DNA of 64,000 nucleotides from Phoronis australis (lineage: Eukaryota > Phoronida > Phoronidae): positions 46,935 to 110,934 of the forward strand of contig NMRA01000694.1 in NCBI GenBank assembly GCA_002633005.1, read 5' to 3'. Position numbers and translations under genes: made by a program. The first letter of the stretch is position 1; each line of letters begins with the position of its first letter. Positions 48,907 to 60,428 of this stretch are shown in pieces. The notes beneath the pieces were generated by a model that had not been told where the DNA came from, searched no databases, and was given only the letters and a program-made list of their open reading frames with translations.

Positions 48907-49346
48907 TATCCCCCCCCCCCGACCATGTTGTGAACACATCCACTACCACAAGAAACTGTAGGAACACCCCATTTATTCACCTTCACTCTTATCAGGCTTC
49001 TATTGTGAGTCAGCATGCGTGAATAATTGGCTGATAAGCCACTGGAACTACTTTTGGCTGAATGGATGACCAGGCCATAAAACGATAATTAGCCAAGACC
49101 AGTAAAATAATGCAACAAAGAATAATGTGGTAGCATCACCTAGCCTTGGTGGAAAGCTGTATACTGTATTCAATTTGGCTCTTATTCATCTATTTCACGA
49201 AAGCGCCATCTTCCCGCGCCATCTTTAAATACTGATCGAAAACGAGGCACACTGATAAAACCTCGTGAGTGATCATCAGCTGGCCATGGTGTACTGTGCA
49301 GTGCCTGAACGTACCAATTCCAGTAATATCTCGTCGGTATCCTTCC

Positions 49347-51097
49347 CAGGGATATACTTAGCCACTCGCCCAGTCGCCAATGCGAGTAAAAATGGTGCTG
49401 GGCGAGTAGAAGTTGACTTGCCGGTCGCCTGGTGGCGAGCGAATTTCAGAGCGCAAAAGCACTATGTATCGTTTCCCAGATGAATATGAATAATTTTCCT
49501 CCTCCTTGTGCTGTTTTTATCATGAATTTAAGGTTCAGTTTGGTCATCGTGTCGATGCTCCGGCTGTAAAAAACATCGGCGCAGTGCGACCCTACCGATT
49601 CAGTACATGTCACCCGTTACGCGATTCGTCAAAAAACACAGTGTGTGGTCGTGCACAAAGAATTTGTGGACCAGTCCGAAACGAAGAAAAGGGGAGAACG
49701 GTGGAAGACCGGTCCATGTGCTCATAGCAAATAAAATACCACATTTCTTGGAACTGATTTCTTATTGTAATGTACAATGTCATTTTAGCCAAAATTATTT
49801 TTATAACATTCGTCCTAATAAGCGCCCATGCCCCTATAAGCGTCCCCACTCGTTTTCAGACTTCGCTAAAATAAGCGCCCAGTCCACGAATGTGTATATA
49901 TCAGTGCGAAAAATGTCTTACCTCACAGTTCTAAAATTCTACAGTAAATGTATTCAATTTATCAATAATATCCGACAGTTCTGAAAAATCATTGCTCGCG
50001 TAATTTCTAGTTGACCACGAGCCTCGCGGCTATGTCAGTATTTAGCCATGGCTGTACACTTCAAACCATTCCGCAGTGCTTCAAAAAGAACGCAAAAGAT
50101 TTGCTGATCTCACCTTGCGAGGAAAGTGTCACACTACATGGTCTGGCCCTGATCAGAACAGACGCAGCGTACTCAGGTCAATGGGATTGGTATTGTATCT
50201 TTCCCGTACAGATCTTCTCCCACAACAGGAATCCAGATTGTTTTGGGTACACGAAAAATTATAAAAACCGCGAAGCGAAACTTGGCCAAGAAGCGCGCGC
50301 TAGGACCCACATATAACATGTGGGCCTGCTCAATGAGGTAAATATACTACATTATACAGCTCATTGGGCCTGCTACTCTGGCAAATGAACACTGATGACA
50401 CGCACGCGCTCGCTCACTCGGTGCACACCAGCCGATTCACTTCAATACAAACGTAACGTGACAACAACATGTGTGTTCGTCCAGATTTTTCTCGTTGCGG
50501 GGTGCGATCTAGCGCAGATTTTGACTTAATCTGCGGTTAATCCCAACTCCGAGTCCACAGGAACTTAGGAAAGGCTATTTGGGAGGATTTCAGGTAATTT
50601 GAGTCGAAACTATTTTTACTCAAGAATGCAAGTTGTCCTATCGACGATCGCGAAGCAGCGACGCATCAGTCGGCAAGTTTTCGCCCTGGGATTTCAGCAC
50701 ATTTTTTTAAAAAGATCGTAATTTAACAAAAGAGTTTGATAGCAATGCACCACAGTTTTGTAGCTAGTCTGTCATAGGTTACACATACGTCACAGCGCGT
50801 AAATTTGATGAATCCTAGCTTCCGATTTCACCCGTTTCGGAGACCAGGTTTTAACGGCCGTAGGCTACAAAAAGAGTCCCCCTGGGCGCTTATTAGAGCG
50901 AATACGGTAGCCCTAATAGATGGTGACATCAGTGCACGAAACGATGATTTTTATTTAAATTAGCAACAAGTTTGTGGTGACTGGCGCCAACGGCCGGGTG
51001 ACCGAACTTCGGGCATGGCGAGTAGATTTTCTGGCTCCGGCACTCGCCCAGCTGGCGAGCAGAGTTTTTCAAGACTAAAAGTCTGGGTATATCCCTG
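49347..51097. mobile_element. Nested hAT-like element, CAGGGATATAC ends
   Basis: Both ends read inward CAGGGATATAC. Inside them lie inverted GCCACTCGCCCAG / GCTGGGCGAGTGCC and GGCGAGC motifs. Flanks are ccttcc (left) and acttcc (right), a 5-6 bp near-duplication. It contains a further nested element at 49,804-50,909. Confidence 0.6.
49804..50909 (+). mobile_element. Innermost nested AATAAGCGCCC-type element, copy 3
   Basis: The left end reads ATTCGTCCTAATAAGCGCCC. The right end, inverted, reads ATTCGCTCTAATAAGCGCCC. A TA dinucleotide lies at each edge. Internal blocks match copies 1, 2 and 4. This is the most complete copy, about 1.1 kb, without a long frame, so it is probably non-autonomous. 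Confidence 0.7.
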
Positions 51098-51960
51098 ACT
51101 TCCACACTTTTTCAAAAGAGGGAAAACTACTAAGGAATGGCTGAGGAGGGTAAAAGTCTAGTTACCATAAGTATTGGTATGTTTTTGGAGATCGATTCAA
51201 CATCAGACAACTTGATTTTTGGTAACGTTGATAAGTCTTTTGACCACAACACCTTGCAGGACGATGCCATGTTTGTCAAGGCGCCTCGTTTTTGATCAAC
51301 ACGACAGCAGCGCCCCGCGTTCGTGAAAGAGGTGAATAAAACTTAGAATAATTCATTTCACAGGGAGGGGACGCTTATTGTAGCCTACGGCAGTTGAAAC
51401 CCGGTTTCCCAAACGGGTAAAATCGGAAGCTAGGATCCATCAAATTTACGCTCTGTGACGTATTTGTAGCCTATGACAGTCTTTCTACAAAATTGTGGTG
51501 CACTGCTATCAACTTCTGTTGTTAAATTACGATAATTTTTCAAAAAATTGTGCTCATCACAGGGCGAAAACTTGCCGACTGATGCGTCGCTGAATCGCGA
51601 TCGTCAATAGGAAAATTGAAGTCTTGAATAAAAATATAGTTTCGACTCAACAAATTTCCTGAAATCTTCCTTATGTTTTACAATTTCTAAAGTTCATGTG
51701 GAGTCCAGATTAATTGCGATTAAGTGCAAATCTGCGCTACATCATACCCCACAACACGAGAAAAATCTCTGGATGAACACACATGTTGTTATCATGTGAC
51801 GTTTGTTTTGAAGTTCGTCTGCGTATGAGAGTGAGTGAGCGTGCCTGTGCGGGTCATCGACGACAGACTTTTTCGTTACAAAAGGCGGAGGATTATGCAA
51901 CAAAATGGCGTTTACTAGATTGTTTTTCACTTAAACGGCTGCAACGTGCAAGGTGAGTGC

Positions 51961-52927
51961 TGGTTAACTCACAGATTTTGTGTGCACAGGCTGACGGTTG
52001 TTAGCTCTACCGTGGAGTATTAATAGTGACTCCATTTAAAAACCAACAGGTAGAGTCTATACACAACATCACAGATTTTTGAAACTTAGCACATGAGTTT
52101 GGTTTGTTGAGATGTATAAAAACCTCACTTTTTAAGAAATTTCATTCATTTTTTTTTCTTTTTATGACCCGTACCTCCATTTTGCAACAAAATTGGGCGT
52201 CGAAGTAGGCATGTTTGAATGCATTTTACTAGCATGTGTGGTAAGGTCAAAACAAATGAACAATACGAATTGAAAGGTCAATGGCTGAATACTTTAATGG
52301 CATAACTTTCAAATTCCTTTTTAAATTTGTACGTTTTGAATTTGTGAGTCAAAAAAGGCCATTTTTCAAGTTTTCACTGAAGCCATTTTTGGCCAAATTT
52401 GGCACTCTGTAGCAGCCATAACGCACCTTTCCAATAATTTGTTCATTCACTCCTAACCTGTTCATAATCTAAAATAAAAAACCTTGCCTCTAATGTAGTT
52501 TTTGCGTACGAAGCATTACACGAACTGCACTTCGTCCTTTTGCATGTTCTCAGTTGCCTCTGCTACCAATAGGGGGCTCCTGGAACATACTACTTAGCTT
52601 GTGAAACACGACATAAAAACCTTTGTATTTTGGAGAAAAGGCAGACAGCATTATTAATTACCCTTCTCTGAAAACGGCATTGATGATTATTGCTTATTAA
52701 AAAAAATATGTATGTAAATCAACTGGCATGCGTGCTTCTAAATGATAGATGGCGCTGCTTTTGTTTACGTGGAGACTGAAGACGCATCTAGAATAAGAAC
52801 AGTAACACGAGAGGACCTTGCTATAATTCAAGACTTCGCGAGATATTGCCCTGCATTTTAAATGAGAACACGTGGTTTTGGACAAATTTTAGAGAGGTTC
52901 TAGTGTTACTGAACTCACCCCTGCCTT
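51961..52927. other. Stretch without recognised features
   Basis: AT-rich, with short frames only. No repeat partner was noticed except at the left edge. Confidence 0.4.
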
Positions 52928-53302
52928 NNNNNNNNNNNNNNNNNNNNNNNNNNNNNNNNNNNNNNNNNNNNNNNNNNNNNNNNNNNNNNNNNNNNNNNNN
53001 NNNNNNNNNNNNNNNNNNNNNNNNNNNNNNNNNNNNNNNNNNNNNNNNNNNNNNNNNNNNNNNNNNNNNNNNNNNNNNNNNNNNNNNNNNNNNNNNNNNN
53101 NNNNNNNNNNNNNNNNNNNNNNNNNNNNNNNNNNNNNNNNNNNNNNNNNNNNNNNNNNNNNNNNNNNNNNNNNNNNNNNNNNNNNNNNNNNNNNNNNNNN
53201 NNNNNNNNNNNNNNNNNNNNNNNNNNNNNNNNNNNNNNNNNNNNNNNNNNNNNNNNNNNNNNNNNNNNNNNNNNNNNNNNNNNNNNNNNNNNNNNNNNNN
53301 NN
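52928..53302. other. Assembly gap (375 N)
   Basis: The gap truncates the transposon-derived pseudogene that starts at 53,930 on the minus strand. Frames crossing it are artefacts. Confidence 0.99.
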
Positions 53303-53317
53303 TACATGGAATGATTT

Positions 53318-53930
53318 CTACACGCGAATTCCTTGGGTGGAATAGTGGGAATTTGGGAATGTTGTTATACCAGGAACTGAGTATTTTGGAAAAGACTTAG
53401 TTGCATTGACTGAACATGCATACACATAACATCCCTTCACAAGGCCACTGGAAAGTAATGCTACTTTTAAATCCAGAAAGTTTATGATATTGTTACCTTC
53501 AGCTACAAAGTACTTCGCATGTTGTTTGATTGGAGCGATCTTGCGATCATAGAGATCCTTTCCATTCTGACTTTCACTAAAATCATATCTCGAAACAGAA
53601 ATGCCGGTAGAATTTGACAAGGCTGCTACGTTCAGGAGGAGAGGAGCAGAGTGGTAACATCCAGCATTGCCTGACTCTTCATGACTGGTCCTGTTCAGGC
53701 AGAAATACACCGACTAGGGGTAGTACGAGTCCGTACTCTGGCACAGGCTTTGCTTTGTGAGCTACTTTCCTGTATCTCAAATGTTCAGTGATGTCTTTGA
53801 CATAACTCACTAAAGCACAAAGCTGTTGTGATTGGATTTTTTGCTGAATAAACTCTAAAGGAACATGAAGGCCCATCGACATCGTCTGCCATTTTGTCTT
53901 TTTAAAATGCACTAGTCTTGCTTCTCTCAA
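53318..53930 (-). pseudogene. Transposon-derived protein, frameshifted and truncated
   Basis: Two overlapping minus-strand frames meet at about 53,690. The first (53,930-53,679) carries CALVSYVKDITEHLRY and ends LPEQDQS. The second (53,710-53,318) carries ESGNAGCYHSAPLLL, RYDFSESQNGKDLYDRKIAP and the start EGNNIINFLDLK. The pattern (D)NAGCYH ... YDFSE-Q-GKD--DRK is one I recall from multicopy invertebrate transposon-derived proteins. The Asp expected before NAGCY is Gly here, which would remove a possible catalytic residue. A frameshift and the N gap downstream make it non-functional. Family name uncertain. Confidence 0.55.
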
Positions 53931-55621
53931 AACCAGTCATTACAAATATCAATTCTTACTCGTTTAATCTTAAAGGCATTTATTTCCGTTTAAAAGTGCT
54001 ACAGAGTGTTTAAATTAACCTGATAATGTAAAAGAAATGAAAGAATACAAGAGGGTTACACGTACATTTTTTATATATCCTCAAGCTTAACCTCAACTGA
54101 CTCCCTCAGTGGGCAAAGGTCATCAGGTTCAGTTTTGATACTAGCCGCGTAATAAACCCGGAAAACATCTTGTTTTCATTTGAAAGAGTTTAGACTTGGT
54201 TTCTATAACTATTTAAAGCAGACTTCTTGCCTAAAAGTTTGTTCAAATGGTCTGTAAACTCTGCTCGTCATTTCCAAACTATGAAAATAGACTGTTTTGC
54301 AAGACAATTTTCACTAAAGTGCAAAGTTGAGGCAAGATTTTTTATTGCTCAGTCATCAAGACTAACTCTTTAACTGTATGTTCAAAACGTCCCATAAGGC
54401 TACAAGGTGTTTTATCGCAGTAAGAAGGTCACAAAATTGGCCACTAAAATTAGCCCCAAAAAGTGGTCTGTGGATTATCTCCCCTGTCTAGCACAAAACT
54501 GTCAGATTTTAATAAATGACACAGAATTATGCACAGTATACGTTGGTTATTTCAGCCACCAAAATATAGCTTTTGATCTATTTTGTATGTTACTCATTTT
54601 TGTTGGTGAAAACATGGGATTTTTGAGACGGCTAATATGCCCAATTGTGCCAATTTGTGTTATCATGCTCCAGCGGCGAAATTAGGGGTCATTGAGTGCA
54701 CAAAATTTGGCATTTGGGTTTTTGTTAGAATATCTACCCATGTACAAAAAATGAAGTTGTTTTAAATTTTGACGTACAGACTGATTTTTGAAAATCTACT
54801 GGTTTTTATATGGACTGCCTCTTAATAGTCCAAGGCTCGATCTACATGTTGGGGACGAGGTGAACTACCCGGGCTGTGTGAAATTTCTGGGTCTAACAGA
54901 GACACTGACGCAGTGGTTGGTCAGCCAGCTCGCTGTATCAATTAAGACTATAGTCAAAATCCAAATTCGTTTTATCGTGTCCCTGTCAATAATAACGGCA
55001 TGTTAAAGTTTCTTAATTTTTGTACTTCAGGAACATAACAATCACGTGTTTTGTACACATACGCGCATGCCGCAGATCATATCTCGGAAATTTCCGATTT
55101 GACGGATGACAATGAATGAGCACAATGAAATTAAACAACGTCGTTTTACAGCTTGTAAGATTCATAATAAACGTATTTTGAATATTGCAATGCATGTGTT
55201 CCAAAATCTAAATAACTTGGGTCCTATATTTTTGTATTCGTGCGCGCCGAATGAAAGTAATCGTTAGTGTTGCTGTGTTGCAAAATCTCTTATCCTGGGC
55301 CGATTTGAAAAATTCAAAGTTGTACTCATATTTGTTTTCGCTCCTCTTTTCAAATCTTACAGTAAAAACTATGTAAAACTCTCCATAAAAAGTACAGTCT
55401 GCTAGCTAGATTGTAATCAGTTGATCATATCCGCATGAGCAAAGCCAATTATCCTCACTCGTGACTCGATGAATAGAGCAGCTTGGCGGCATCCCTTTGA
55501 TCGTGAGCCGAGCGCCACTCAGCCAAGGTGGATAAATACGGTCTAGTTCAATTTTCCAAACCCCACCGTTTACCTTGACAAGTCGGGTTAGGACCAATCT
55601 TATTTAGTGGGAATGTTTATA
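53931..55621. other. Stretch without recognised gene
   Basis: The frames at 54,407-54,685 and 54,788-55,006 have no similarity or duplicate support. No repeat partner was noticed. Confidence 0.4.
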
Positions 55622-55692
55622 GCATGACCAGGACTCGAACCCAGGACCTTCTGCTAACCGTGCAGACGCTCTAGCCACTGAGCCATCAGATT
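55622..55692 (-). repeat. tRNA-derived SINE head (inverted partner)
   Basis: The minus strand reads TGGCTCAGTGGCTAGAGCG (A box) and GGTTCGAGTCC (perfect B box), with a 5 bp anticodon stem TCTGC/GCAGA around a loop containing GGT (Thr-like). The acceptor arms do not pair, so this is a SINE head and not a working tRNA gene. Confidence 0.75.
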
Positions 55693-55713
55693 GGATTTCT
55701 GTGTTTGACCAGT

Positions 55714-55900
55714 GGTCCCGATGGCTCAGTGGTTAGAGTGTCTGCATGGTTAGCAGAAGGTCCTCCGGGTTGAGTCCCGGTGTTGGGCCGAAGTCTTTTC
55801 GGACTTGTATCCATTAGGTCACGTGATGAGACCAAAAAGATGGCCTGCTGACAGGACAAATTGTTTGCATACTGAGATGTTCTCCACCAAAAATTTTAAT
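55714..55900 (+). repeat. tRNA-derived SINE
   Basis: The head has A box TGGCTCAGTGGTTAGAGTG and B box GGGTTGAGTCC, the same anticodon stem as its inverted neighbour, and then a body ending near 'actgagatgttctcc'. The body recurs at 48,834-48,906. The two heads face away from each other with a 21 bp spacer, forming a strong inverted repeat. Confidence 0.8.
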
Positions 55901-56970
55901 GAGAAATGAACGTCGTCTTCAGTCCCATTATTACACCATCTTTCCGCTGTTGCCTTTAAATTCCTGAATCTACCAACTTTTACTCACAGGATCATGATGC
56001 TAATTTTTATTGATGCCCAGGTGTATCTTTGCAAATGGAGTACATCTTTTGAGGAGTAAAAGTCCTGTTTATAAATTTGGCTTCAGCTGTTTTATTCAGC
56101 CGTAATCGTACATTATGCTTTATAAAATTTTGTGTCAGTCACGTTCTGTGTTAAGTCCACGAAATTGCAGCCTCCCAAAATTATAATTCAACGTAGGAAA
56201 AATGCTGAAACATTGCAATTTTGATGTGAGGGTTTTTCAAAATTAATAACAATTTGTGTATTTGCTTGATCCTCTATCGTTTTCACACTCAACCAAATGA
56301 AGGGGGCTATAAGTGACTAATTTGGTAACAGTTTGATGCGAGTTTGTTGCAGTTGTTTTGAGAAGACTGAAATATTAATAATATGTTTGTAGCTTTTGCT
56401 CAAACTCACATGGCTATTAAATACCTTACTGTATTGGAAATGTTCTGCAGCCACACTTCATTTTTGATCAAAAGTTGCCACCGAATATGGACCTTGATTG
56501 TGATTTGCCCAAATATAATGCATGGTAATCAGCTATTCTTTAAAGTGAAAACTAAGAAAGTATTGTACACAAAGTATAGAATGCACTTACAAATTAGTTA
56601 AATTATAAATCTAGTTGATAGAAAGCCAGATAGCTATATGAAAACTATTGTCAAATTACAGCTGGTACTACCGTGTGTTTAGCTGCATTAGACACTAAAA
56701 TTTCAATCAACCCATCTAGCTCTGCTTGTCACCTTGTTGTGGAACCTATATCAACATGTATAGATAACGAACAGCGTCGGTGCACGCAGAATCTGGAAGT
56801 CAAGCCACACTCAGCCCGTTACAGCCTTTAAGTGAAAAACAATCTAATCAAGGTTATTTTTGTGTAATGCTCCACCTTTTGTCAGTAACAAGAAAAGTCT
56901 GCCGTTTTGAAAGCAGTATGCTGCTGAAATGCGTTCCGTTTCCTAAAATTTCGCGATAACTCTGCTTGTC
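55901..56970. other. Stretch with two small repeat fragments
   Basis: 56,400-56,460 matches the MAIVKYMAVLEM exon-like phrase of 47,376. 56,812-56,900 matches 51,850-51,955 inverted. No gene is supported. Confidence 0.45.
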
Positions 56971-57056
56971 CGTAGCAGCAGTGGGTGAGGTAAATTATTG
57001 ACTCAAAAATAAGCCTGCAATGATTGCAGTGCACTCTCCAAGTTTTTTATGGCAGC

Positions 57057-57215
57057 CAGTGGCGGATTTAGAGAGGGGGCCAAGGGGGCCATGGCCCCTC
57101 CTAAAATTCTCCCAGATTTCATTTGGCAGTGCAGGTGTGCGAATGTCTGACGGGCAAAATCCGGGCTAATATTCTGCCCTGCTCCCCCCAACTTAAAATC
57201 CTGGATCCGCCCCTG
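57057..57215. mobile_element. hAT-type MITE with 5 bp target duplication
   Basis: The left end is CAGTGGCGGATTTAGAG and the right end, inverted, is CAGGGGCGGATCCAGG. It is flanked by GCAGC on both sides (57,052-57,056 and 57,216-57,220). Length is about 159 bp. The interior has GGGGGCC and GGGGGGAG tracts. The right half appears again at 58,998-59,090 because of the duplication. Confidence 0.75.
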
Positions 57216-58278
57216 GCAGCTAGCTAGCCTTGTATTAGATTCAAGAGCCTCCAATTTACCCAGCAGACTGGTATTGATACACTGTATTACAATGTATATG
57301 TATTGCAACTTTCTGATACAATCAAATATGCTACTCACAAGTTTCCCATTAACCAGTTGATGTGCATTAAAAATTCTTTATTGTTTTCAGGGCCCTGAGG
57401 TAAGGGGTGGGTCCCAATCTGTGCATATATGGTCTTGAGGTCACAATCATCGCTATGCTTCAGCTTGGCCAGTTAAAATGTACAAGAGACTTACCTTGTA
57501 TGATGCAGTCTTGCTGGCCCACTCTTGAGTTACAGTTTTTCCTCAGCAGTCTTGTTTTGGGATACTGAGACTGAAGTATGGTATTTTTTGTCAACAATTT
57601 CTACCCTGGATTTGCCGACCACAGATTTCATTTAGCCACCTGGGAATTGGGTAAAACTAAATTTTGAGCGCCGAACTCTGTTCATATATCAGAGCTATAT
57701 CTTTATTTTTCAGAACTGTGGTAATCTCATGGCTATTGTTAAATACATGGCTGTGTTGGACATGATTGCTGCCACACTTTTGCTGTACTATGATGGTGGA
57801 ATCTACTACTAATTACCATATTGACTCAGAAATGTACTTAAGGTTGTCTAGGACTCTAATAAACGACCTCAATTATGAGTCAAATATCAAAAATATGCTT
57901 TATCAACCATTAACGCTTTATATTTTCTGAAAGGAGAAGATTGAGGATTCTAAAAATATACTTCTTACTGCTGTGGATTATTGTTTCGTGACCGTGTTTT
58001 TAAGTAAAACTTTCATGTGCAAGAAAGGTAAATTCATAGCAAAATAACTCAACTTTTTGAAATGGAAACTTAAACCCTTCACATCATGGTATGATATTTT
58101 AAGTATTTCTTATTCAATTTGTGTACCTTCAATGAAGAAATAAACACAAACATTAAAGAACTAAAAATGTGTGTGACTGCAACAGTCGGTGGTACTCCGG
58201 TCTTTGTCATAGTCTCATACTACACCAGCCGTGATCTGGATTGGTCTCAAAAAGAATTGAAATTGCTCGAAAAAGTGT

Positions 58279-58475
58279 GTGTGCGGAGGATTCAGTATCA
58301 CCAATCAGACAGACATTATTTCAGTTTTTCTGTTCCCAAAGGACTCTATGCCTATAAATGGCATAGGTCCGTGCATTGGACACAGGTATGGCAGTTCAAG
58401 GTGGAGCAAGCAATCAGTTCAGGGACCAGGCTGTGTTCAGCCCATTTTGAGGAATTTTGCCTCGACCCGTCGTAG
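58279..58475 (+). pseudogene. THAP-domain exon, broken copy
   Basis: This copy lacks 4 nt present in copy 2 just after the FPKD motif, so the N-terminal half (CVCGGFS ... FLFPKD) and C-terminal half (YKWHRSVHWTQVW ... LCSAHFEEFC) lie in different frames. A TAG also replaces the Trp codon after LDPS. With a frameshift and a nonsense change it cannot encode the domain. Confidence 0.6.
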
Positions 58476-58530
58476 AAACGGAGGTTTGACGAAGGTTTCT
58501 GCATATTGTAATTGCATTTGATCAGTGTTG

Positions 58531-58848
58531 ATGGAGAAAAACAACGTATTCCATTGTACTAACCCAAGCTGGGAACATGGTCGTGAGGTACATATTGAGT
58601 ATCAGCCTCCAAACTGTGACTGAGATAGTGAATGTTATTGTCGCAAGAAAGTTCTTGTCAGTCTATTCTTGTTTGAGATTTTGTGGGAGTGCATATGCTA
58701 TCCACATATACATCAATGCGCAATAGTAGTAATTGGAATATAAATGCCACGCAAATGGTTTGAAGTGATGACCCCAGCCGGCACAGAGGCTGCAGTCAGG
58801 CAGTGGATTGAAATATTTGATGAACCACAACGGCCAAAGGTTTCGTGA
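58531..58848 (+). pseudogene. Frame with FHCTNPSWEHGREVHIEY, two stops (copy 1)
   Basis: A frame opens at ATG 58,531 and reads FHCTNPSWEHGREVHIEYQP, then NCD, TGA (58,621), DSECYC, and on through PRKWFEVMTPAGTEAAVRQW to TGA at 58,846. A second stop (TAA) precedes PRKW. The frame follows the THAP-type exon by about 55 bp and could be its continuation after an intron. Many differences from copy 2 change amino acids, so constraint looks relaxed. Confidence 0.4.
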
Positions 58849-60173
58849 CTTTGGATCGGACAAGTCAAAAACGAGTATCATTTATCAGAAATAAGATCCA
58901 GTTAATGTCACAATAATTAGATATAATCGTTCCTGACAAACGCACTTATCATTTCAGGCCCGTAGCCAGCGGATTATACGAGGGGGGGGGGTTCGANCAG
59001 GTGTGCGAATGTCTGACGGGCAAAATCCGGGCTAATATTCTGCCCTGCTCCCCCCAACTCAAAATCCTGGATCCGCCCCTGGCAGCTAGCTAGCCTTATA
59101 TTAGATTCAAGAGCCTCCAATTTACCCAGCAGACTGGTATTGATACACTGTATTACAATGTATATGTTTTGCAACTTTCTGATACAATCAAATATGCTAC
59201 TCACAAGTTTCCCATTAACCAGTTGATGTGCATTAAAAATTCTTTATTGTTTTCAAGGCCATGAGGTAAGGGGTGGGTCCCAATCTGTGCATATATGGTC
59301 TTGAGGTCACAATCATCACTATGCTTCAGCTTGGCCAGTTAAAATGTACAAGAGACTTACCTTGTATGATGCAGTCTTGCTGGCCCACTCTTGAGTTACA
59401 GTTTTTGTATACTGAGGCTGAAGTATGGTATTTTTTGTCACCGATTTCTACGCCAGATTTGCCGACCACAGATTTCATTTAGCCACCTGGGAATTGTGTA
59501 AAACTTAATATTGAGCGCCAAACTCTGTTCATATGTAAGAGCTATATCTTTATTTTTCAGAACTGTGGTAATCACATGGCTATTTTTAAACACATGGCTG
59601 TGTTGGACATGATTGCTGCCACACTTTTGCTGTAATATGATGGTGGAATCTACTACTAATTACCATATTGACTCAGAAACGTACTTAAGGTTGTCTAGGA
59701 CTCTAATAAACGACCTCAATTATGAGTCAAATATCAAAAAATATGCTTTATCAACCATTAAAGGTATATATTTTCTGAAAGGAGAAATACTGAGGATTCT
59801 AAAAATGTACTTCTTACTACTGTGGATTATTGTTACGTGACCATGTTTTTAAGTAAAACTTTCATGTGCAAGAACGGTGAATTCATAGCAAAATAACTCA
59901 ACTTTTTGAAATGGAAACTTTTAAAAACCCTTCACATCATGGTCATAGCTGCTCGAATTCGGTTACCAACAATTTTGGTATGATATTTGAAGTATTTCTT
60001 ATTCAATATGACTTTGTGTACCTTCAATGAAGAAATAAACACAAACATTAAAAAACTAAAAATGTGTGTGACAGCAACAGTCGGTGGTACTCCGGTCTCT
60101 GTCATTGTCTCATACTACTCCAGCCGTGATCTGGATTGGTCTCGAAAAGAATTGAAATTGCTCGAAAAGTTGT

Positions 60174-60410
60174 GTGTGCGGAGGATTCAGTATCCACAAT
60201 CACACAGACGTTATTTCAGTTTTTCTGTTCCCAAAGGACCCTATGTATGCCTATAAATGGCATAGGTTCGTGCATTGGACACAGGTATGGCAGTTCAAGG
60301 TGGAGCAAGCAATCAGTTCAGGGACCACGCTGTGTTCAGCCCATTTTGAAGAATTTTGCCTCGACCCGTCGTGGAAACGGAGATTTGACGAAGGTTTCTG
60401 TATCCTATAA
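60174..60410 (+). CDS. THAP-domain protein exon
   Basis: One uninterrupted frame carries the THAP (C2CH) pattern: Cys-x-Cys at its start (CVCGGFSIHN), then FLFPKDPMYAYKWHRF, a Trp-rich middle (VHWTQVWQFKV), then LCSAHFEEFC with the Cys-x2-His pair, and a basic RRF segment. The spacing between the Cys pair and the CxxH is within the usual range for THAP domains. THAP domains bind DNA and occur in P-element-like transposases and host regulators. No clear start Met exists (the frame opens at about 60,156), so this is probably an internal exon. A stop follows at 60,408. It may still be a pseudogene, as its duplicate is. Confidence 0.55.
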   Translation: MCGGFSIHNHTDVISVFLFPKDPMYAYKWHRFVHWTQVWQFKVEQAISSGTTLCSAHFEEFCLDPSWKRRFDEGFCIL

Positions 60411-60428
60411 TTGAATTTGATCAGTGTT

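Larger units (their letters stand above)
49186..51342. mobile_element. Inserted DNA transposon, TTCAYCT ends, probable TA target
   Basis: The left end is TTCATCTATTTCACGAAAGCG. The right end, inverted, is TTCACCTCTTTCACGAACGCG. Inverted GATCGAAAACGAGGC / GATCAAAAACGAGGCGC boxes lie further inside both ends. The flanks carry TA next to each terminus, and the paralogous site near position 255-265 lacks the insert. No transposase frame remains outside the nested insert. Confidence 0.65.
48935..51960 (-). mobile_element. AATAAGCGCCC-type element, copy 4, split by nested insertions
   Basis: On the minus strand 51,590-51,345 followed by 49,170-48,935 reproduces 1-517, with about 2.15 kb inserted between. 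51,850-51,955 additionally matches 56,812-56,900 ('tttaagtgaaaaacaatcta'). This copy is therefore the outermost layer of a nest, and 1-517 is its empty-site reference. Confidence 0.65.
57132..58996. repeat. Direct duplication, copy 1
   Basis: From GCAGGTGTGCGAATGTC to GGGGGGTTCGA, this block is repeated at 58,998-60,890 with a few percent difference. Copy 1 stops at the single N at 58,997, exactly where copy 2 reads on into unique sequence. It includes exon-like segments on both strands (57,493 donor, minus; 57,714 acceptor, plus, reading MAIVKYMAVLDM). Confidence 0.9.

Noticed and set aside
55622-55692. Functional tRNA-Thr gene
   Set aside because: A and B boxes and anticodon stem are good, but the acceptor arms do not pair and an inverted near-copy with a SINE body lies next to it.
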